From Schistocerca nitens (lineage: Eukaryota > Arthropoda > Insecta > Orthoptera > Acrididae), in NCBI RefSeq assembly GCF_023898315.1, contig NC_064615.1, positions 732,017,450 through 732,081,449 on the forward strand: 64,000 bases of DNA, read 5' to 3'. How positions within the stretch are numbered: position 1 is the first letter of the stretch; every line of letters begins with the position of its first letter. The translations under genes were made by a program, and so were the position numbers. The notes beneath the pieces are model-generated. The model saw nothing but the letters and a program-made list of their open reading frames with translations, did no database searches and was not told the origin of the DNA. Shown in pieces: positions 11,381 through 23,560 of the stretch.

Positions 11381-11620
11381 CTAGGCAAAGGGGGGAGGTG
11401 GAAAGTGAGAGTGGGGGAGGATGAGGTGGACATAGAGAGGGGCAGAGTAGATAGAGAGAGTAAGGGAGGGGATGGACAGACAGAGGGGGAGGAGGAGGTA
11501 TAGAGAGAGAGGGGGAAGAGGAGATAAAAGAGAAAGGGACAGGAGGAAATAAACAGAGAGAGGGCAGAGAAGGGGGAGATGCAGAAGGCAGGTGGAAGGT
11601 GGAGAGGAGTAGAGGGCAGT
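11381..11620 (+). repeat. Purine-rich (GA/GGA) low-complexity tract
   Basis: About 240 bp dominated by G and A on the plus strand, in irregular GAGAGA and GGGGAGGAGG blocks. The minus-strand frame here (11708-11238) is a proline/serine/leucine translation of this tract and is not a credible gene. Confidence 0.85.
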
Positions 11621-11632
11621 TGGATAAGGCTG

Positions 11633-12100
11633 CAGTCACCCCAGTGCCTGTTCCTTTAGACATGTGTGCATGTTTGAAGGAAGATTTCATCATACTTCTT
11701 ACCAACACAGGCGCTGCAATATCATACTTACTGGGCCAGCAACTTCCATTTAAAATGTCTTCCCTGTAAGTGAATTACCTGATGTGTATGAGTGCATGTC
11801 AAGACACATGGATGATGATATATGGAAGTTGGTGTCTGACTATGAGTTGTGCTAGGATAGCCGAAGTGGTTAAGGCAACCGTTTGTATAAAGCAGGAGAT
11901 CTGGGTTCGAGTTCTTTTCCAGCACAAATTTTCCTTTTTGTATTCCATTACACAGCTATAGGTTGTCCATATTCCAATTGCAAATACATTTCATGTATTT
12001 GATCACAGCTGTAGTCAACACAGTGCCTGCTCCTTCAGACATGCATGTATGTCCAAACGAATATTGCATTGTACTTCTTACCAGCAGAGTTGCTACAATT
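11633..12100 (+). mobile_element. tRNA-like SINE inside a 380-bp direct repeat
   Basis: A tRNA-type internal Pol III promoter is visible: A box TAGCCGAAGTGG at 11858-11869 and B box GGGTTCGAGTTC at 11903-11914, followed by CCAGCACAAATTTTC. The segment starting at 11638 (CAGTGCCTGTTCCTTTAGAC) recurs at 12018 (CAGTGCCTGCTCCTTCAGAC) with about 75% identity over some 80 bp, so the promoter sits inside at least part of a tandem dimer. A related monomer is inserted in the mariner at 14,694-15,062. The tRNA-like part is Leu/Ser-like but too diverged to be a tRNA gene. Confidence 0.65.
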
Positions 12101-12369
12101 TGTAACGAGCAAACTGTTGCATCAAGAGCCTCAGAGACAGAAAGACTGCATGTTACCAGACTACAATGTAAGTGCACTGCTTCTCCCAAAGCGTCAGAGA
12201 CAGGGGAAAAGCTTGAGGCCAGATTATAAGATGTGATGATGGCATGTGATGATGGCATCTACATCTAGACACCCAGAGACATTACAACAGTATGAGGCTT
12301 GATTACAAACAATGAGAGACACAGTTACGTGCTTGTGAAATTCACATTAGAACTTCACAAGAAGTGTTC

Positions 12370-13480
12370 AGTGTTGTGTACCTTTCAGTTTTTTAATAAG
12401 CAGTCCATGGCTTTGCAAAGGTCTGAGAATACACATTATCATGCATTCATCTAGGAGAATGTACTCTTCATGGAGAAATCAATCAACTGCAGTAGTTGTA
12501 TTCTTGATCTTTCCTAAAGCCATCCTGTGTTTCTGTTAGCAATTTGTGTTTTGTAAAATGAGCAGAGACTTGAGAAAGGATAACTGCTTTGAAAACTTTA
12601 CTAAAGGCAAGGGATCATTGCTACTGTAGAGTAGTTTGGAACCTCTTTTGTATTTCTCTTCTTACACACTAGTTTAAAAACACTTATTTTTAGAATCCTT
12701 GGATAAGTGTTTTCCTTAATATTCTAGTTTATGATTTAAGGTAGTGGTTTGACTCTCAGTGGATGTCTGCATTGGATTTCCTGTTGGATGAAACCTTCAT
12801 GAAAAGGTTGCAAACTACTTTTGGGTCCTCTCCTCTATGGTACTGTTATCTGATTTAATGTATATTTGCATCCAATAGTTTTGGAAGTATTTTGATACTT
12901 GTTAACTCATTTTGTATAGTACATGTAGGCCATGAATATTCTACATAAGATTAAGTAGGTTGCTTGGAAGTATGCGTTTGTTACTTCTTGTAATCTGAGC
13001 ACGTGTTAGCACTATTTCCATTTTTTTTTTCAGTGCAGAGGCAGAAATCAAAGTTTGTCAGTAGTATATTATAAAATCCATCCCATTTGTTATCTGAATC
13101 ATCTAAACTGTAGACTGTATATCTACTCTCCTCAATTAATTTAATTTTAACAGAGCTGCTGTACAGAACTGCACTTCTGAGATTACATATTCCTGACATG
13201 TTATCAGCTGACCAAAACAATTTGAAAAAGTTACTTGCTTTTAATTTGTGGTTGCATTTTAATTCTGTCTACCAGGTACCTGTCCTAGCATGCAACTGAT
13301 AAGCTCGCTTAAGCAAATAGGAGCATCATATAATAACAATGATTTTCTGATTTCTAAGATTGTTTGAACTTCAGGTGTGTATGAAGTCCATGTTAGCAAT
13401 ATTGGAGGTGTTTGCATCAATGTTTCAGTCAACAAGTACAGTAAGATCATTGGGATGTATTATAATATTGAAACTGAAAA
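12370..13480 (-). pseudogene. Non-LTR retrotransposon relic, antisense
   Basis: Minus-strand fragments read like the linker and early reverse transcriptase of a Jockey/CR1-group LINE: NKWDGFYNILLTNFDFCL near 13,050-13,090 matches the conserved W..FYN segment between endonuclease and RT, and FLKSLLILQNTNC followed by TTAVD near 12,470-12,550 matches the fingers region. Stops and frameshifts are frequent and no FADD motif is seen, so this is an old 3'-lacking fragment. Boundaries are approximate. Confidence 0.55.
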
Positions 13481-14081
13481 TGGATTAGATCTGCAGATGG
13501 TGGTCTTTACATTCCTACCATTTTAAGTTTTACTTAATTGATTCTGTGCTCTTTTAGCTTAATTACAATTCTACTCATTTCTAATTTTCCCCCTTTATCA
13601 TATTGCTTAGTAAATGTAAGTTTCTTAAACTGAATATATTCACTGACATAGGTTGACACACCAGCACCTGTTTAGTGTTTTCTAGAATTACTGTTTCTCA
13701 ATATGTAACCATATATTTTATAGCAGCTACTTTCATGTCATTTTAGATAATATACCAACAAAATTCTGCTATAGACCTCTCTGCAAACTTTATAAATATC
13801 CTAAGCCTTGGCAGAAGAGCTGAAAATATATATATTCATGGCAAAGTTTGGGATGCACTTTCCAGTGGAGCTGTCAAGAATCAAATTACATGATACCACA
13901 AATCCAAGTTCCTCGATCACAGCTGGGTTTAAAAATTCTTACGGAGCTAAAATGAAAATGTCTACAAATCCACAGTTTATAGGACATGTTCAGAATTACA
14001 AAACAATGTATCAAATATTAAGGCTAGAATTTATGACTAATTACACTTTGATAAAACAAGGTAATAACAAATAAACAGCTG
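13481..14081 (+). other. Unassigned interval
   Basis: AT-rich. The 88-codon frame at 13808-14074 has no recognisable motif. Confidence 0.4.
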
Positions 14082-15742
14082 TGAGGGCCATTTCAAAAGT
14101 GCTGCACACTGTGCATGCACGGCCATTATAGTGGTGTAATCAAGTTGAAATTTATGTCAGTTGCGAGCAAGGCTTTACGTGTGATGGTCATATAAATGTT
14201 TTCTGGTGTACATGGCTGTGTTACGAGTAATTCAGTTTTAAAATGGAAGCTGAAAGTGAGTGAGGCTGGGTTACAGATAGTGACTAGTGTTCCTATTTGG
14301 AAAGAGCCCAATGAAAATACAAAACGCCATGACAGAGGCATGTGGGAATAATGTAGTGGACTATAGCACAGTATCACAGTGGTCTGCTCCTTTCTGTGTG
14401 GGCTGGGTAAGCTGAGGACAACCTAATGAGTGGAAGGCCATCAACCGAAATAGACTACACTTCTCAAGTAATTTTTTAACAACATTTTGAGAGTGGATTG
14501 ATGAAAAACATGTGAAGAAATTGCATATGAGGCTAGACTGTCTGTCACTTTAGTTTACAGAATCATAACTGAAATGTTAAAGATGAGAAAAGTTATTTCC
14601 AAATGGGTTCCAAATGATCTGAATAAAAAACACAAAGCAGGTCACAAAATAATTGCAGAAGATTTGCTTCAAGGTTATTGAACAGAAGGAGAACGTAATG
14701 TTGGAGTGCCTGTGTTGTTAAGAAGGATGACACAGGAGCATTGCTTTGTATTTCTTAAGAGAACATGCACTGCAGTACAGTATTTATCTGGCAATACAAG
14801 GCAGTAATTTTCAATTAAAATATCCTCACTCTAAACGGGAATTACATGATGTGTAAAAGTGCAAGTTGTGATGCATGAGTAATGGAATATTGAAATTTAG
14901 TTCTAGCTATGGGTCTTGCACATAAAGCCAAAGTGGTTTAGGTGACTATTTGCCCAAACTGGGAAATCTGGATTCGAGTCCCTGTCCAGCACAAATTTTT
15001 ATTGTCGTCATTCCATTATACAACTCATGGTTGTCCATATTCGCAACTATAAATATGTTTCAAGAAGGAGAAAAAATTCTGAGGACTGTCACACTTTATG
15101 AAACCTGGATATGAGATTGTGGGCCACAACTAAAGTTTTAAACCATCTCAATGGAAAAGTTCTGACTCTCCATGCCTGAAAAAATTCCATCAACAACCAA
15201 AAGTGAAACTGATGATATTTGTGAATGACATGAATGGAGTAATAGCCATAAATGGAGTGACTCAGGGGATGTCCGTAACAAGTGCATGCTACAAACTTCT
15301 GAAAAATGTTTTGCACTCAAAAATTTGTGAAAGAAGCCCTGTCATGCTTGCGGCTGGTGTTCTCATTTTGCATGATACTGCATGACCATATATAAACCTA
15401 TCAGTGAGAGAAAAGTTTGACAAATATAGAGGGGAAATACTTCCCCATCCACCATACAGTCCTGATATGAGCCTGAAAACTTTGATTTGTTTTCAAAATT
15501 GAAGCAATAACTCCATAGAAAACATTGTGATACAACTGCTGAAGCTTCCTTCAAAGTGGCCCAATTAATCAGAGAGTTCAATAGTGAAGTTGTTCTGTAC
15601 AGAATTCAGAAGTTGTCAAAACATTGCAAAGTTGTCATACGCAAGAATGGACATTATATTGAAGGCCTGTAAAGACTGTTTGTAAAATAAATTTTTTTCT
15701 TCAGTTCTATCTTAGTGCTCAGAACTTTTGAAATGGCTCTTG
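14082..15742 (+). mobile_element. Mariner element, decayed, with nested insert
   Basis: The ends are inverted repeats: GAGGGCCATTTCAAAAGTGC on the left against GTTCTGAGC-type sequence ending AAATGGCTCTTG on the right, about 20 of 24 matching. TA follows the right end (15743-15744); the left flank is TG, probably a mutated TA. Inside, broken frames give a mariner transposase: GRPSTEIDYTSQV, the HTH region ending ISKWVPNDLNKKHKAG, and after the insert LHDTA and ILPHPPYSPDM. The first catalytic Asp position is altered (LYETWI where DETW is expected). The transposase is interrupted by an insert at 14,694-15,062. Confidence 0.85.
14694..15062 (+). mobile_element. SINE-like retroposon nested in the mariner
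   Basis: A 369-bp insert flanked by a perfect 10-bp duplication, AGAAGGAGAA, at 14684-14693 and 15063-15072. Removing it rejoins the mariner transposase. It is a relative of the repeat at 11.6-12.1 kb. A tRNA-like A box (around 14923-14939) and B box GGATTCGAGTCC (14970-14981) are present, followed by CCAGCACAAATTTTTATTG. The promoter begins about 230 bp into the element, an unusual place for a tRNA-type SINE head. Confidence 0.8.
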
Positions 15743-16049
15743 TACATTGGGAATTGTGAAGACTGAAACATGGTAAAGATGTAAAGAACAGGGCACCATT
15801 CTCAAAAATTTGGGAGGTGTTAATACAAAGAAAAAGGTTTGCCAGATTATATGAGATTAGTCCAATGAATGAACATTAATTGTTAAAAGTGATAAAAACC
15901 TTGAAGCATGAGTTTCAGTAGGAGCAGATGAGGTGCTTTTGCCTGTCATAATCAAGACAGCCCCACAGATTTTAAGGCTGTTGGTATAAAGTGTCAGCTC
16001 AGCATTTAGTGAAGGAGGGTTTCCCAGGATATTGAATATCTCAGTAATT
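15743..16049 (+). other. Unassigned interval
   Basis: Nothing recognisable beyond short unconvincing frames. Confidence 0.4.
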
Positions 16050-17170
16050 GAGACCATGGTTTAAAAAGTGGAGACAAGAATTAGGTAGAACACTGTTGAA
16101 TCAACAAATATCTAAGTAGCCACAAGTTACAGAATAGTAATCAATATGGCTTTCAAGCATATAGGCTCATTAAACACCCTAAAGTTTTAAACTTTGTAGC
16201 TGTAATAGAAACATATGTCCTAAGAACTTTGTAATGACTTGCTTGAATGATACCCATGCTTCTTTCTCATTAAAGATCATTGTGAATTCAAAGTTAACAT
16301 CAAACATCAATTTTCTAATGTCAGGTCTGACAAAGACGTCTTCTTTTAGTTAGTTTGTCTTCTGAAAGGTGTGGAAACTTTTGGCAGAGACACTTAAAAA
16401 CACAGTCCATTTTTAGGCAAAGCCTTTACAAACTGTTTCATTAGGCCTAACTTTATATGTAGAGCTGGTAGGAGTATGTTTTATGGATCTACTAGGTTTT
16501 TGTGTAGAATGTTCTTCTCACCAGTTTTGAAACTCCCTCACAGGCCAGTTCTTCCTGCACCAGTGTTGACCATTAGCCCGACAGTCCCATTCACACAAGA
16601 AACATGGAAATTTGGTAAAGCAACCTTGCTGACCAAAGAGCATGCATGTTATTTTTAGATCACCACATATCACCCAGCCATGAGCAGAATAGCCTATTTT
16701 ATTTAGTACTATTTTTAGGTTTTCATAGCTTTCTTTCATATGTACAGAATGTCCAACAGGTAAAGATGCATACATGTTACCATTGTGTAATAAAACAGCC
16801 TTTAAACCCATTGTGGGTGCATCAATAAATGTGCTCCAGTCTTCCTTTTTGTATTCAACACAAAACTCATTCATCAGACCAGGAATGTCTGACCAGTACA
16901 CTGTTGGAAGAGAATTTAAATAATCTGGTGGTTCTTTTTGACTAAGTCTGCAATATTTCTTTGGTGTATTTAATCACAAATTCACCACAGATATAACAAA
17001 AACTGCCAGCAGAGTTTTTACAACCATGATTAGACATTGTACCAAGCACAAGGAAACAGGAAAGTGATGTTAGGTTGACAGTACACATAACATCATCTGT
17101 TAACACAAAAATAGAATCGACCTTTTTCTGTGAGCAAATGATTTTCAACAGTGCCACCAATGTCATCTAC
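16050..17170 (-). pseudogene. Transposon-associated gene of unassigned superfamily
   Basis: The minus strand carries pieces of a protein that, from memory, recurs in many copies in arthropod and cnidarian genomes. In order: a CxxC-type zinc-binding start SFCYICGEF near 17,000; a long open piece at 16901-16518 with GLKAVLLHNGNMYASLPVGH, WVICGDLKITCMLFGQQG and FPCFLCEWDCRA; and after stops DVFVRPDIRKLMFD and FKQVITKFLGH near 16,230-16,340. Conserved C and H residues suggest metal binding, and the GDLK and GQQ motifs are the most constant part of the family as I know it. I cannot name its superfamily or reaction. At least three stops or frameshifts make it a relic. Confidence 0.65.
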
Positions 17171-17680
17171 ATTCGTTACACCTCCATTTTAAATTATTTT
17201 AACTATATAAAAGCTGTTAAATTCTTTAAAAATCACTTAATTTAATAAATTTAACTGTAAAATGTGAAGAAATTGTGGGTGATACCGGTACAGTTTTTTA
17301 AGTATCATATTTGGATTTCCCACCCTAAAAAACATACGAATAAGTTATTTTCAGTAAAAAAGTTTTTCCATTGTTGGCCTGTCTAATTGGAAGTCATGGA
17401 AAACACCAGTAGCATAGTAGAAGTTAATTTAAATATCTCCAAAGCATTTGGAATTGATAAATCCTTGTAGAGTTTCCCTCTTAGAAAAATTAGAAGTATC
17501 ATACTTGTTATTCAAGGGACAGGCAAAATGTGGCTTGAATGATACCCACAAAACTGAACACAGGCTGCAGGACTGATGTCAGCTTATTCTAGTCACTAGG
17601 TCACTTTAGTTTCAGATGCAAAAATAAATTGAAATTCGAGTACCATGAGCTGTGGGCCCCACACTTCTCAGCTAGTGGAG
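17171..17680 (+). other. Unassigned interval
   Basis: AT-rich, with no recognisable gene or repeat. Confidence 0.4.
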
Positions 17681-17691
17681 CCAATGGCATA

Positions 17692-17902
17692 AAAAAATTG
17701 TAAATTTTTGTTAAGATCTTATGGGACCAAACTGCTTAGGTCATCGGTCCCTAAGCTTATACACTACTTAATCTAACTTAAACTAACTTAGGCTATTGAC
17801 AACACATACACCCATGCCCGAGGGAGGAGTTGAACCTCCGACAGGTGGAGCTGCACGGACTGTGACAAGACACCTCAGACTGCACGGCTACCTTGCGCGG
17901 CA
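17692..17902 (-). mobile_element. tRNA-derived SINE, LM1-like subfamily 2
   Basis: On the minus strand the element begins with a tRNA-like head (B box GAGGTTCAACTCCTCCC, slightly decayed) and continues into an LM1-like body containing GGGACCGATGACCTAAGCAG. The 11-bp TSD CCAATGGCATA flanks it at 17681-17691 and 17903-17913. The copy at 55.3 kb belongs to the same subfamily. Confidence 0.85.
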
Positions 17903-17913
17903 CCAATGGCATA

Positions 17914-18674
17914 CAATTTGTAAATATAATAGTGTGACAAGAAGATGTATGCAACAGCAAATGCTCCCTTCAGCTATTGATCAGATTCTCAAGTAAGTCC
18001 ATCTTGACTCTTGGTTCAGTGCCAAGAGGTAGACATTTATATATATAAATAAAACAAATTGCAAGCAGTTCATCTACTACTACATCTACATCTGTACTCT
18101 GCAAAGAACTGCAAAGTGAATGGCAGAGGTTATTCTAACATTACCCTGTTTACCTGTGCTAATATGCACCCAGTAGCTGTGTTTCCATCAAATCTCATTT
18201 ACTATAATCTATGCACAGATAAATGGTAAGCCACATACTACACTTTATTGATGTACTATAATGTGATTATTTAAGTGCAGTAACTTCTCATAGGCATACC
18301 AATTCACAATAACTAACATGTAGTAAGTAAATTATTAACATAATTACAAGTTCACAGTCAGTCATTAAAAACTATCACTGAATAAACTCTCAGCCATGAA
18401 ATTTAGATACCGGTAACTCAAGAAACATTTTCGACTTGTTTTCTCCAATAATTATGGACACAGACCTTGCTTGTTTCATGACATTCCACAGACTGACTGA
18501 AATGGCTCCCAGCAGCCTCCCTTTTATGAAATTACAATAATTAGCAATACATTCAGCTACTGTTGATTGATGCCCTTCAACAAATTACAATTGAACAATA
18601 ACTGAACTGTGGAATAAGATTTTTTTGAGTGTGGAGTTTTAGATAAATCAATATTTGCTATTGGATTATACTGT
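17914..18674 (+). other. Unassigned interval with a short repeat fragment
   Basis: Around 18073-18130 the sequence ACATCTACATCTGTACTCTG followed by AGTGAATGGCAGAGG resembles the 3' end of a LINE common in insects, as I remember it. The rest is unassigned. Confidence 0.35.
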
Positions 18675-18688
18675 CTAGTTTGCTAAAA

Positions 18689-18890
18689 AAAAAAAGGTTC
18701 AAATGGCTCTGAGCACTATGGGACTTAACATCTGTGGTCATCAGTCCTCTAGAACTTAGAACTACTTAAACCTAACTAACCTAAGGACATCACACACATC
18801 CATGCCCGAGGCAGGATTCGAACCTGCGACCGTAGCAGTCGCGCGGTTCCGGACTCAGCACCTAGAGCCACGAGACCACCGCGGCCGGCC
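18689..18890 (-). mobile_element. tRNA-derived SINE, LM1-like
   Basis: A full-length SINE on the minus strand. It begins GGCCGGCCGCGG, has B box GGTTCGAATCCTGCC within the tRNA-like head, then the LM1-like body GACTGATGACCACAGATG and GTCCCATAGTGCTCAGAGCC. The 3' end is a T-rich tail (A run at 18689-18695 on the plus strand). The TSD is 14 bp, CTAGTTTGCTAAAA, at 18675-18688 and 18891-18904, identical on both sides, so the insertion is fairly young. Confidence 0.92.
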
Positions 18891-18904
18891 CTAGTTTGCT
18901 AAAA

Positions 18905-19439
18905 TGTAGGATTCTACTTTAGTAATAACGCTTAGATAGGATGCTAATTACTCTGAAGCTATATGAGTGCTCAAGTTGCCAACATATTTCCAGCATGAGC
19001 TGTCTATATTCTTCATTTATTTACATATACTTTTGGTCTACTTCACCTGAAAGTTAGCAATTGAGTATATGTTTGCATATGGGCAATGATAACAAAGTTT
19101 TATATTACTTGTATTTTGCAGTTAGCACAGTTTCTAGGTAATTTAATTATACTTATGAGTTCCAATTAATTAGGAGAATGTAATGAATAATAAAATTAAG
19201 GTATTTAAGCCTTGAATTAACATTTGAGATGTATGGTACTGTACACTTTGTCATAAAAACAATGCTATTGAAAATATTTGCAAAAAAAATAAAAATTTTG
19301 GGGTAAGAAAAATGTAACAGCTGGAAAAAATCTATCTGCTTTGTTTCAGTATTCCCATTGTTTCAGTTAACAGGATTTTTCCCTGTTCCATTCATGTATG
19401 GAATGTAAGAAGAACGATGGTTTAAATGATTTTGTACAT
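18905..19439 (+). other. Unassigned interval
   Basis: AT-rich, with no recognised feature. Confidence 0.4.
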
Positions 19440-21700
19440 GCTGTAATTAATCTAATGTTGGCCTCATGATCTCTGTAGGAGTGATACATAGGAGTTGTGA
19501 TATATTCCTAGAGTCATCATTCAAAACTGTTTTCTTGAAACTTTGTAAGAATGTTTTTATGGGATGGTTTATATCCATCTTCAAGGGTCTGACAGTCCAG
19601 TTTCTTCAGCATCTCTGTGACACTCTCCCACAAGTGAAACATACCTTTGAGCATCTGTGCTGCCCTTCTCTATATATGTTCAATATCCACCTTAGTCCTA
19701 TATGGTATGGTTCCCACACACTTGAACAATATTCTAGAATGGGTTGCTTAAGTCATTTGCAATCTCCTTTGTAGACTGATTACATTTCCCCAGTATTCTA
19801 TCAATAAACCAAAAACTTCCACCAGTTTTCCTTTGACTGAGTATATGTGATCATTCCATTTAATATCCCTACAAAGTGATATACTCAGGTATTTGTAAGA
19901 GTTGGCCAATTCCAACTGTGACTCATTGATAGTGTAGTCACAAGACAGTAAATTTTCTCATTTTGTAAAGTGCACAATATCACATTTACAAATGTTTAAA
20001 GCAAACTGACATTCTTTGCACTGCTTTGAAATCTTATCAAGGTCTGACTGAATATTTGGCCAGCTTGTTTCAAACAGAATTTCAATATAGATAAAATTAC
20101 AGATAAAATGTCTGAGGTTACTGTTAATGTTGTCCACAAGGTCGTTAATATACAACATGAACAGCAAGGTTCTGAATACACTTCCCTGTGGCATACTTGA
20201 AGTTACTTCTATATCAGGTGATGACTCTCCATTCAAGATAACATGATGCATCTTCCCTAGCAACAAATTCTCAGTCCAGTAAAAAAGTCTGCTTGATACT
20301 CTGTATGATCACACTTATGATAAGTGCAGATGTGATATTAAGTCAAAAGATTTTCAGAAATCAAGAAGTACTGCATCTGCCTGACTGCCTTGATCCAAAG
20401 CTTTCAGTATGTCATATGAGAAAAGTGTGTGTTGTGTTACACATGATCAATGTTTCTGGAATCCATGTTAGTTGCCATGGAGAAGGTTGTTAGTTTTATG
20501 GATCACTTCTGCTACCGTTCTTATAAACAGGTGTGACCTGTGCTTTCTTCCATCTCCTGCGCACAGTTTTTTGATCAAGGCATCCGTAATATACTGTAGT
20601 TAGAGAAGGAGCTAATTCAGCTGCAAATTCAGAATAGAAATGATAGGGATTCTATCAGAACCTGAAGTTTTGTTCAGTTTTAACTAAATCCCAACACCAC
20701 TGACAATAACACTTATTTCAATCATCTTTTCAGTGGTACAAGGATTAAGTAGTATCAATAATCCTGGGTTTTCCTTTGTAAAGGAACATTTGGAAATGGA
20801 GTTAAGCATTTTAGCTTTTGCTTTGATGTTCTCAATTTCAGTTCCTCTCTAATTTGCAAGTGACTGGATTATAACTTTGAGCCACTAACAGCCTTTATAT
20901 ATGACCATAATTTATTTGAGTTTTGTGAGAGATCTTTTGACAGTATTCTCTCTCTTGACAGGAAAACTTGCAGCATCTCTTTAGCTAGAGACCTATGCTT
21001 TGTTTTGCATTTATTGTGCATTAATCTCTGTTTCTTTAGAAGTTTCTTTACAGTGACTGTATACCATGAACGGTTTCCCCCATTATGAATTGTTCTACTG
21101 GCTACATGTCTCTCCAGTACATCTTCAACTACTTTTTTAAACTGGATCCACAGTTCCTCTACAAACTTCTTTCCTGGGCTGAAAGTTCTAAATTCAGATG
21201 ACTCTACTGTTATTTTTTAAATCTAGTTTACTGAGCATGTATATCATTCAACTTGTTTTAGCTGTCCTCTGTAGTTTGGTAATCACTGTTGCCACTACTT
21301 CCTGGTGGTCACTGATATCACTTTTGATGTGGACATCCTCAAAGAGGTAAGGGGTGTTTGTTGCCATTAGGCCTAATATATTTCCATCATGAGTGGGGTT
21401 CCAAACTATCTGTTGTAGGTAGTTTGCAGAGAAGGCATTTAGTAATGTTTCACAGGATGTCATGTCATGCCCACTACTAACAATTTTCTCAATTGACAAT
21501 TGGATGATTAAAGTCTTCACTGATGATCACAATATGATTGGGGAACATACATACAAGCAAACTGAGGTTTTCTCTAAAGTTCTAGTAACATCAGAAGGTG
21601 AGTGTGGTGGGCTATAGAAGGACCCAATTACCAATTTATGCCCACCCCTGATACTGAGTCTTGCTCAGACAATCTCAAAAGAAGCTGCAATTTTTCCCAA
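19440..21700 (-). pseudogene. CR1/Jockey-group LINE relic, endonuclease to C-terminus
   Basis: The minus strand contains the parts of a LINE polyprotein in order. The endonuclease end near 21,520-21,250 reads EDFNHPIVN, VWNPTHDGNILGL and ISDHQEVVATV, matching the conserved PT...LDL...SDH sequence of APE-type endonucleases. The RT lies at 20,266-19,958 with SSMPQGSVFRTLLFMLYIND; where the catalytic FADD should follow, the sequence is degraded. The C-terminal region runs to about 19,480 with YKYLSISLCRDIKWNDHI and RRAAQMLKG. Stops and shifts are numerous. Relatives sit at 46.1-50.9 kb. Confidence 0.75.
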
Positions 21701-22165
21701 AATCCTCATTGCTATAAACCAGCTTTCTGTTCGTAGTTTCCCATTTAGAGAAAATAAAACAGAATGTAAATTTAGATCTGACATTGGGTAACAAAGTCAT
21801 AGAAAGAGCAACATCTACAAAACTGCTGTGGATTCATATTACGTTCTCCTACATTTTAACTACCATGTAATAAAACTTTCACTGAAATTCAGTTCAGCAT
21901 AATTTTCTCTAACAAACATTGCAAACATTCATACTTCAGGAGGTGCTAGAATGAAATTCTTTGATGATTTTCAGACTCTTGCTTATGAAGAGCAAGCTAT
22001 GAATTTATAATAACAGAAGCGTACATGTGTATAAATTTTTATTACTGTGTGTGAATCACTTTGTATTATATTGTACATATCCGTGTAATGATCTAACATA
22101 CAATTCACATGTACATTTTGACAACATCCATACAATATCTATGTCTGTAGATTAATTCATTGGGT
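21701..22165 (+). other. Unassigned interval, possibly 5' part of the LINE
   Basis: May contain the 5' endonuclease part of the neighbouring minus-strand LINE, but no motif is clear. Confidence 0.3.
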
Positions 22166-23560
22166 TATTATAATTAAAGTTTCATTTTAAAAATGCTGTA
22201 AAAAAAGGACCACTGCTCAGAATGACATGAAATTTTAATGGCATATTATCAGAGAAGCGGGAAATAGTACGGAAACAAAAGAAATTTAACAAAAAATTTA
22301 TTACTAGATGACCTTACAAAGGGCAGGACATGCAAAATAAAAGACATGGATGTGCAGTAGTTTCTAAGTTTTTGCTCAAGATGATCAGCATGACTGTCTT
22401 AATCCAGGATTGTGTACTGCCAGTAAAGCTCTTTTGTGTGTGGAAAAAGATTTTGGTCTGATGTCTCCCAATGGTGTGGAGATGCAGATAACAGAATATT
22501 AAATGACAGGTTTTTTGAAGTGCAGTGTGTCAGAGGAAGGAAAACAATTGATCTGATGTCAGTAGAAGATGTGGCCACTGCATCACAAGAGGGTTCAAGT
22601 GGTAGTGTGCAAGCATTCAGTGCATGAGAAGTTGCTCAACTTCAGATGTGCCTTTGAGAAAAGGCTATCCATTTAGGATTTCCTATATTCAGGAGCTGCT
22701 TAATGGTGGCCTGCTAGCAAGACAAACATTGTTCTAGAATTTCTTGGTCCCGTGGAAGTGAACAGTGAATAGCCATGGGACAATCGGTGGACAGACAAAG
22801 CCCATTTTCATTTTAAAGGACATGTCAATAGTCAATACACAGAATTGCAGAATATTGTCACAGAAAACCTGCTTTCACATCAACTGATACTGCTTCATTC
22901 AGCTAAGGTAAATGTTTGGTTTGGGTTGACAGCATCATTTATCAGAGTGCTCTATTTTTTCAAGGAGATGGTTCTTGCATGTCCTGTTACCTATACCATC
23001 AGTGGTAAACATGATGAGAGTCTTTTGCACACCAACATCACTCTAGCCCTTCAACAGTGTGGATGTGTGGGTAGGATCACTTTTATACAATATGGCCTCC
23101 ACAAATTGCACAGCCAGTGAAGCAGCTGCTGCAGAGGTACTGTGGAAATGCTAGAACTATCAGCTGTCATTTCCCTATGGCCTGGACATCCAGATAATTT
23201 GATCTTAATCCAAGTGACTTCTGGCTGTGGGGTTCTTTGAAAGATGCAGTGTTCAGTGTCCTAATTACAAACAAACCTGAACTGAAGGTATGCACTGCAC
23301 AACACATTCTCAATGTGACCCCTGAGACACACTGATATGTTGTGGAACATGCTGTTACTCAATTTCAACTTGTGGCAGAAAACTGCATGCAGCATACTAA
23401 ACATGTGTTGCACCAGTCTCACACAAATTAAAAACTGATTTCATTCTTGCTTTTTATGCTGTTTTTTCCCACAGGACAATAAGAAACTGATGCCATTGTT
23501 GCATTTAATGTGTGTTTTGGTCTTAGGACAATTAAAAACTGATTTTTCCCATTGATTGTA
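22166..23560 (+). pseudogene. IS630/mariner-type transposase relic
   Basis: Broken plus-strand frames read as an insect IS630/Tc1-mariner DDE transposase: RGRKTIDLMSVEDVATASQE near 22,530, WTDKAHFHFKGHVN (first catalytic Asp kept) near 22,790, ENLLSHQLILLHSAKVNVWF at 22,865-22,925, LQQCGCVGRITFIQYGLHKL near 23,050 (the second Asp is Tyr here, where QDGAPPH is expected), then further fragments to about 23,430. The left end, starting ATAATTAAAGTTTCATTTT near 22,170, may be the terminal repeat. The matching right terminus was not identified, so boundaries are approximate. Confidence 0.75.

Noticed and set aside
11238..11708. 156-codon minus-strand ORF rich in P, S and L
   Set aside because: It is a translation of the purine-rich tract, with no start context or motif.
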